A stretch of DNA of 22,051 bases from a virus. Of this stretch, positions 20,828-22,051 are shown piece by piece. Position numbers and translations under genes: made by a program. The stretch is taken from positions 1 through 22,051 of IMG/VR virus record IMGVR_UViG_3300045911_000278. One strand, 5' to 3'. The notes beneath the pieces are model-generated. The model was not told where the DNA came from. It worked only from the letters and a program-made list of their open reading frames with translations, and made no database searches. Numbering within the stretch: the stretch's first letter is position 1; the number at the start of each line of letters is the position of its first letter.

Positions 20828-22051
20828 ATGAAAAATCAAAAAATAATAGCAGAAATTGAAAAAATAATTAAAGAGTTAAACTTAAATTGTACTTTAGAAA
20901 AATTTAAAGATAAAGTAGATTGGACGCGCATTTCAACATATCCAAATTTATCTGGGGATTTTATAAGAGAATTTCAAGATAAAGTAAATTGGTATTGCAT
21001 TTCAATACACCAAAAATTATCTGAAAATTTTATAAGAGAATTTAAAGATAAAGTAGATTGGAGACATATTTCAATACATCAAAAATTATCAGAAAATTTC
21101 ATAAGGGAATTTAAAGACAAAGTAGATTGGAATTATATTTCAACGTATCAAAACCTATCTGAAGATTTCATAAGGGAATTTAAAGATAAAGTATATTGGG
21201 AATGGATTTCAACACATCAAAAATTATCTGAAGATTTTATAAGAGAATTTAAAGATAAAGTAGATTGGTATTATATTTCAGTATACCAAAAACTATCTGA
21301 GGATTTTATAAGAGAGTTTAAAGATAAAGTAAGTTGGTATTGGATTTCAATACATCAAAACTTATCTGAAAAGTTTATAGGAGAGTTTAAAGATTATGTA
21401 TATTGGGATTGTATTTCAATACATCAAAAGTTGTCTGAAAGTTTTATAAGAAAGTTTCAAGATAAAGTAAATTGGAAGTATATTTCAACATATCAAAAAC
21501 TATCTGAAGATTTCATAAGGAAATTTAAAGATAAAGTAGATTGGAATTGTGTTTCAGAATATCAAAAGTTATCTGAAAGTTTTATAAGAAAGTTTCAAGA
21601 TAAAGTAAATTGGGTTTATATTTCAATGCACCAAAACTTATCTGAAAGTTTCATAAGAGAATTTAAAGATAAAGTAGATTGGTATTATATTTCAAAATAT
21701 CAAAAACTATCTGAAAGTTTCATAAGAGAGTTTAAAGATAAAGTAAATTGGGTTTATATTTCAATGTGTCAAAAACTATCTGAAGATTTTGTAAGAGAAT
21801 TTAAAGATAAAGTAAATTGGGATTATATTTCAATGTATCAAAAATTATCAGAAAATTTCATAAGAGAGTTTAAAGATTATGTAAATTGGAAGTATATTTC
21901 AACGTATCAAAACCTATCTGAAGATTTCATAAGGGAATTTAAAGATAAAGTAAATTGGGGTTGCATTTCAATACATCAAAAACTATCGGAAGATTTTATA
22001 AGAGAATTTAAAGACTATGTAGATTGGTGGTACATTTCAATACATCAAAAC
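20828..22051 (+). CDS. Repeat protein of 23-residue units, 3' end cut by window edge
   Basis: 408 residues without a stop, ending exactly in frame at the window edge. A 22-residue N-terminal helix (MKNQKIIAEIEKIIKELN) and one shortened repeat precede sixteen complete 23-residue units (residues 41-408). Each unit reads LSEDFIREFKDKV, then D/N-W, two variable residues, I-S, two variable residues, and Q-K or Q-N. The framework is almost invariant, while the residues after W and after I-S change widely (YC, RH, NY, EW, DC, VY; then IH, TY, EY, KY, MC). A helix-turn-helix solenoid is likely. I do not know a function; modular binding or host-antagonising repeat proteins are the ideas that fit. Downstream extent unknown. 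Confidence 0.8.
   Translation, partial: MKNQKIIAEIEKIIKELNLNCTLEKFKDKVDWTRISTYPNLSGDFIREFQDKVNWYCISIHQKLSENFIREFKDKVDWRHISIHQKLSENFIREFKDKVDWNYISTYQNLSEDFIREFKDKVYWEWISTHQKLSEDFIREFKDKVDWYYISVYQKLSEDFIREFKDKVSWYWISIHQNLSEKFIGEFKDYVYWDCISIHQKLSESFIRKFQDKVNWKYISTYQKLSEDFIRKFKDKVDWNCVSEYQKLSESFIRKFQDKVNWVYISMHQNLSESFIREFKDKVDWYYISKYQKLSESFIREFKDKVNWVYISMCQKLSEDFVREFKDKVNWDYISMYQKLSENFIREFKDYVNWKYISTYQNLSEDFIREFKDKVNWGCISIHQKLSEDFIREFKDYVDWWYISIHQN
20948..22051 (+). repeat. Sixteen tandem 69-base coding repeats
   Basis: 1104 bases equal exactly sixteen 69-base units, all in frame and continuing to the window edge. Units share runs such as AGAGAATTTAAAGATAAAGT and differ mainly in codons for the variable residues. 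High similarity suggests ongoing homogenisation and copy-number change. Confidence 0.92.

Noticed and set aside
20948-22051. CRISPR-like array from regularly spaced repeats
   Set aside because: The repeats are contiguous 69-base coding units in one open frame, with no unrelated spacers.

Overview
This window looks like part of the genome of a contractile-tailed (T4-like, myovirus-type) bacteriophage. The DNA is very AT-rich. Most start codons follow A-rich stretches instead of a Shine-Dalgarno sequence, and this, with the flavobacterial look of several small proteins, suggests a Bacteroidota host. That host call is an inference.

Left part, minus strand (15095 down to 1). Virion genes run leftward in a T4-like order: a neck protein (gp13-like, 13983-15095), a second neck protein (gp14-like, 13082-13651), a tail-completion protein (gp15-like, 12283-13092), an unusually long tail sheath (9377-12208) and the tail tube (4958-5497). 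Between sheath and tube lie three small helical proteins, an M15 peptidase and two larger unknown proteins. Further left are a signal-peptide protein, a small two-helix membrane protein, a protein with an FGGxETAPHD motif, a DUF5661-like protein, a GIY-YIG-type (T5orf172/MUG113) protein, an unknown acidic protein and a coiled-coil protein with a C-terminal membrane helix. A strong terminator follows. The window's left edge cuts a nearly complete GTP cyclohydrolase of the FolE2 type. In phages such enzymes usually feed 7-deazaguanine (preQ0) synthesis for DNA modification.

Right part, mostly plus strand. A macro-domain protein and a SNF2-family helicase form a two-gene unit (15253-17442) closed by a good terminator. 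Two short gene sets follow (17948-19250 and 19586-19939), with single minus-strand genes at 17519-17794 and 19242-19556. A 350-base gene-free stretch (19940-20290) can fold into a four-way junction that resembles, from memory, HEARO / IS200-IS605-type RNA. It precedes a conserved phage gene (20291-20797). The window ends inside an ORF made of sixteen full 23-residue repeats.

Cross-cutting signals. A short peptide module, L-E-K-L-T-G/N-K-K-V, recurs in at least five proteins, three times near the N-terminus, like a capsid-targeting leader. A GATATTTAAA-like element sits 11-25 bases upstream of seven minus-strand genes and may be a phage promoter. Four rho-independent terminators divide the transcription units. 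All function names come from motif recognition by eye; no database search was run.
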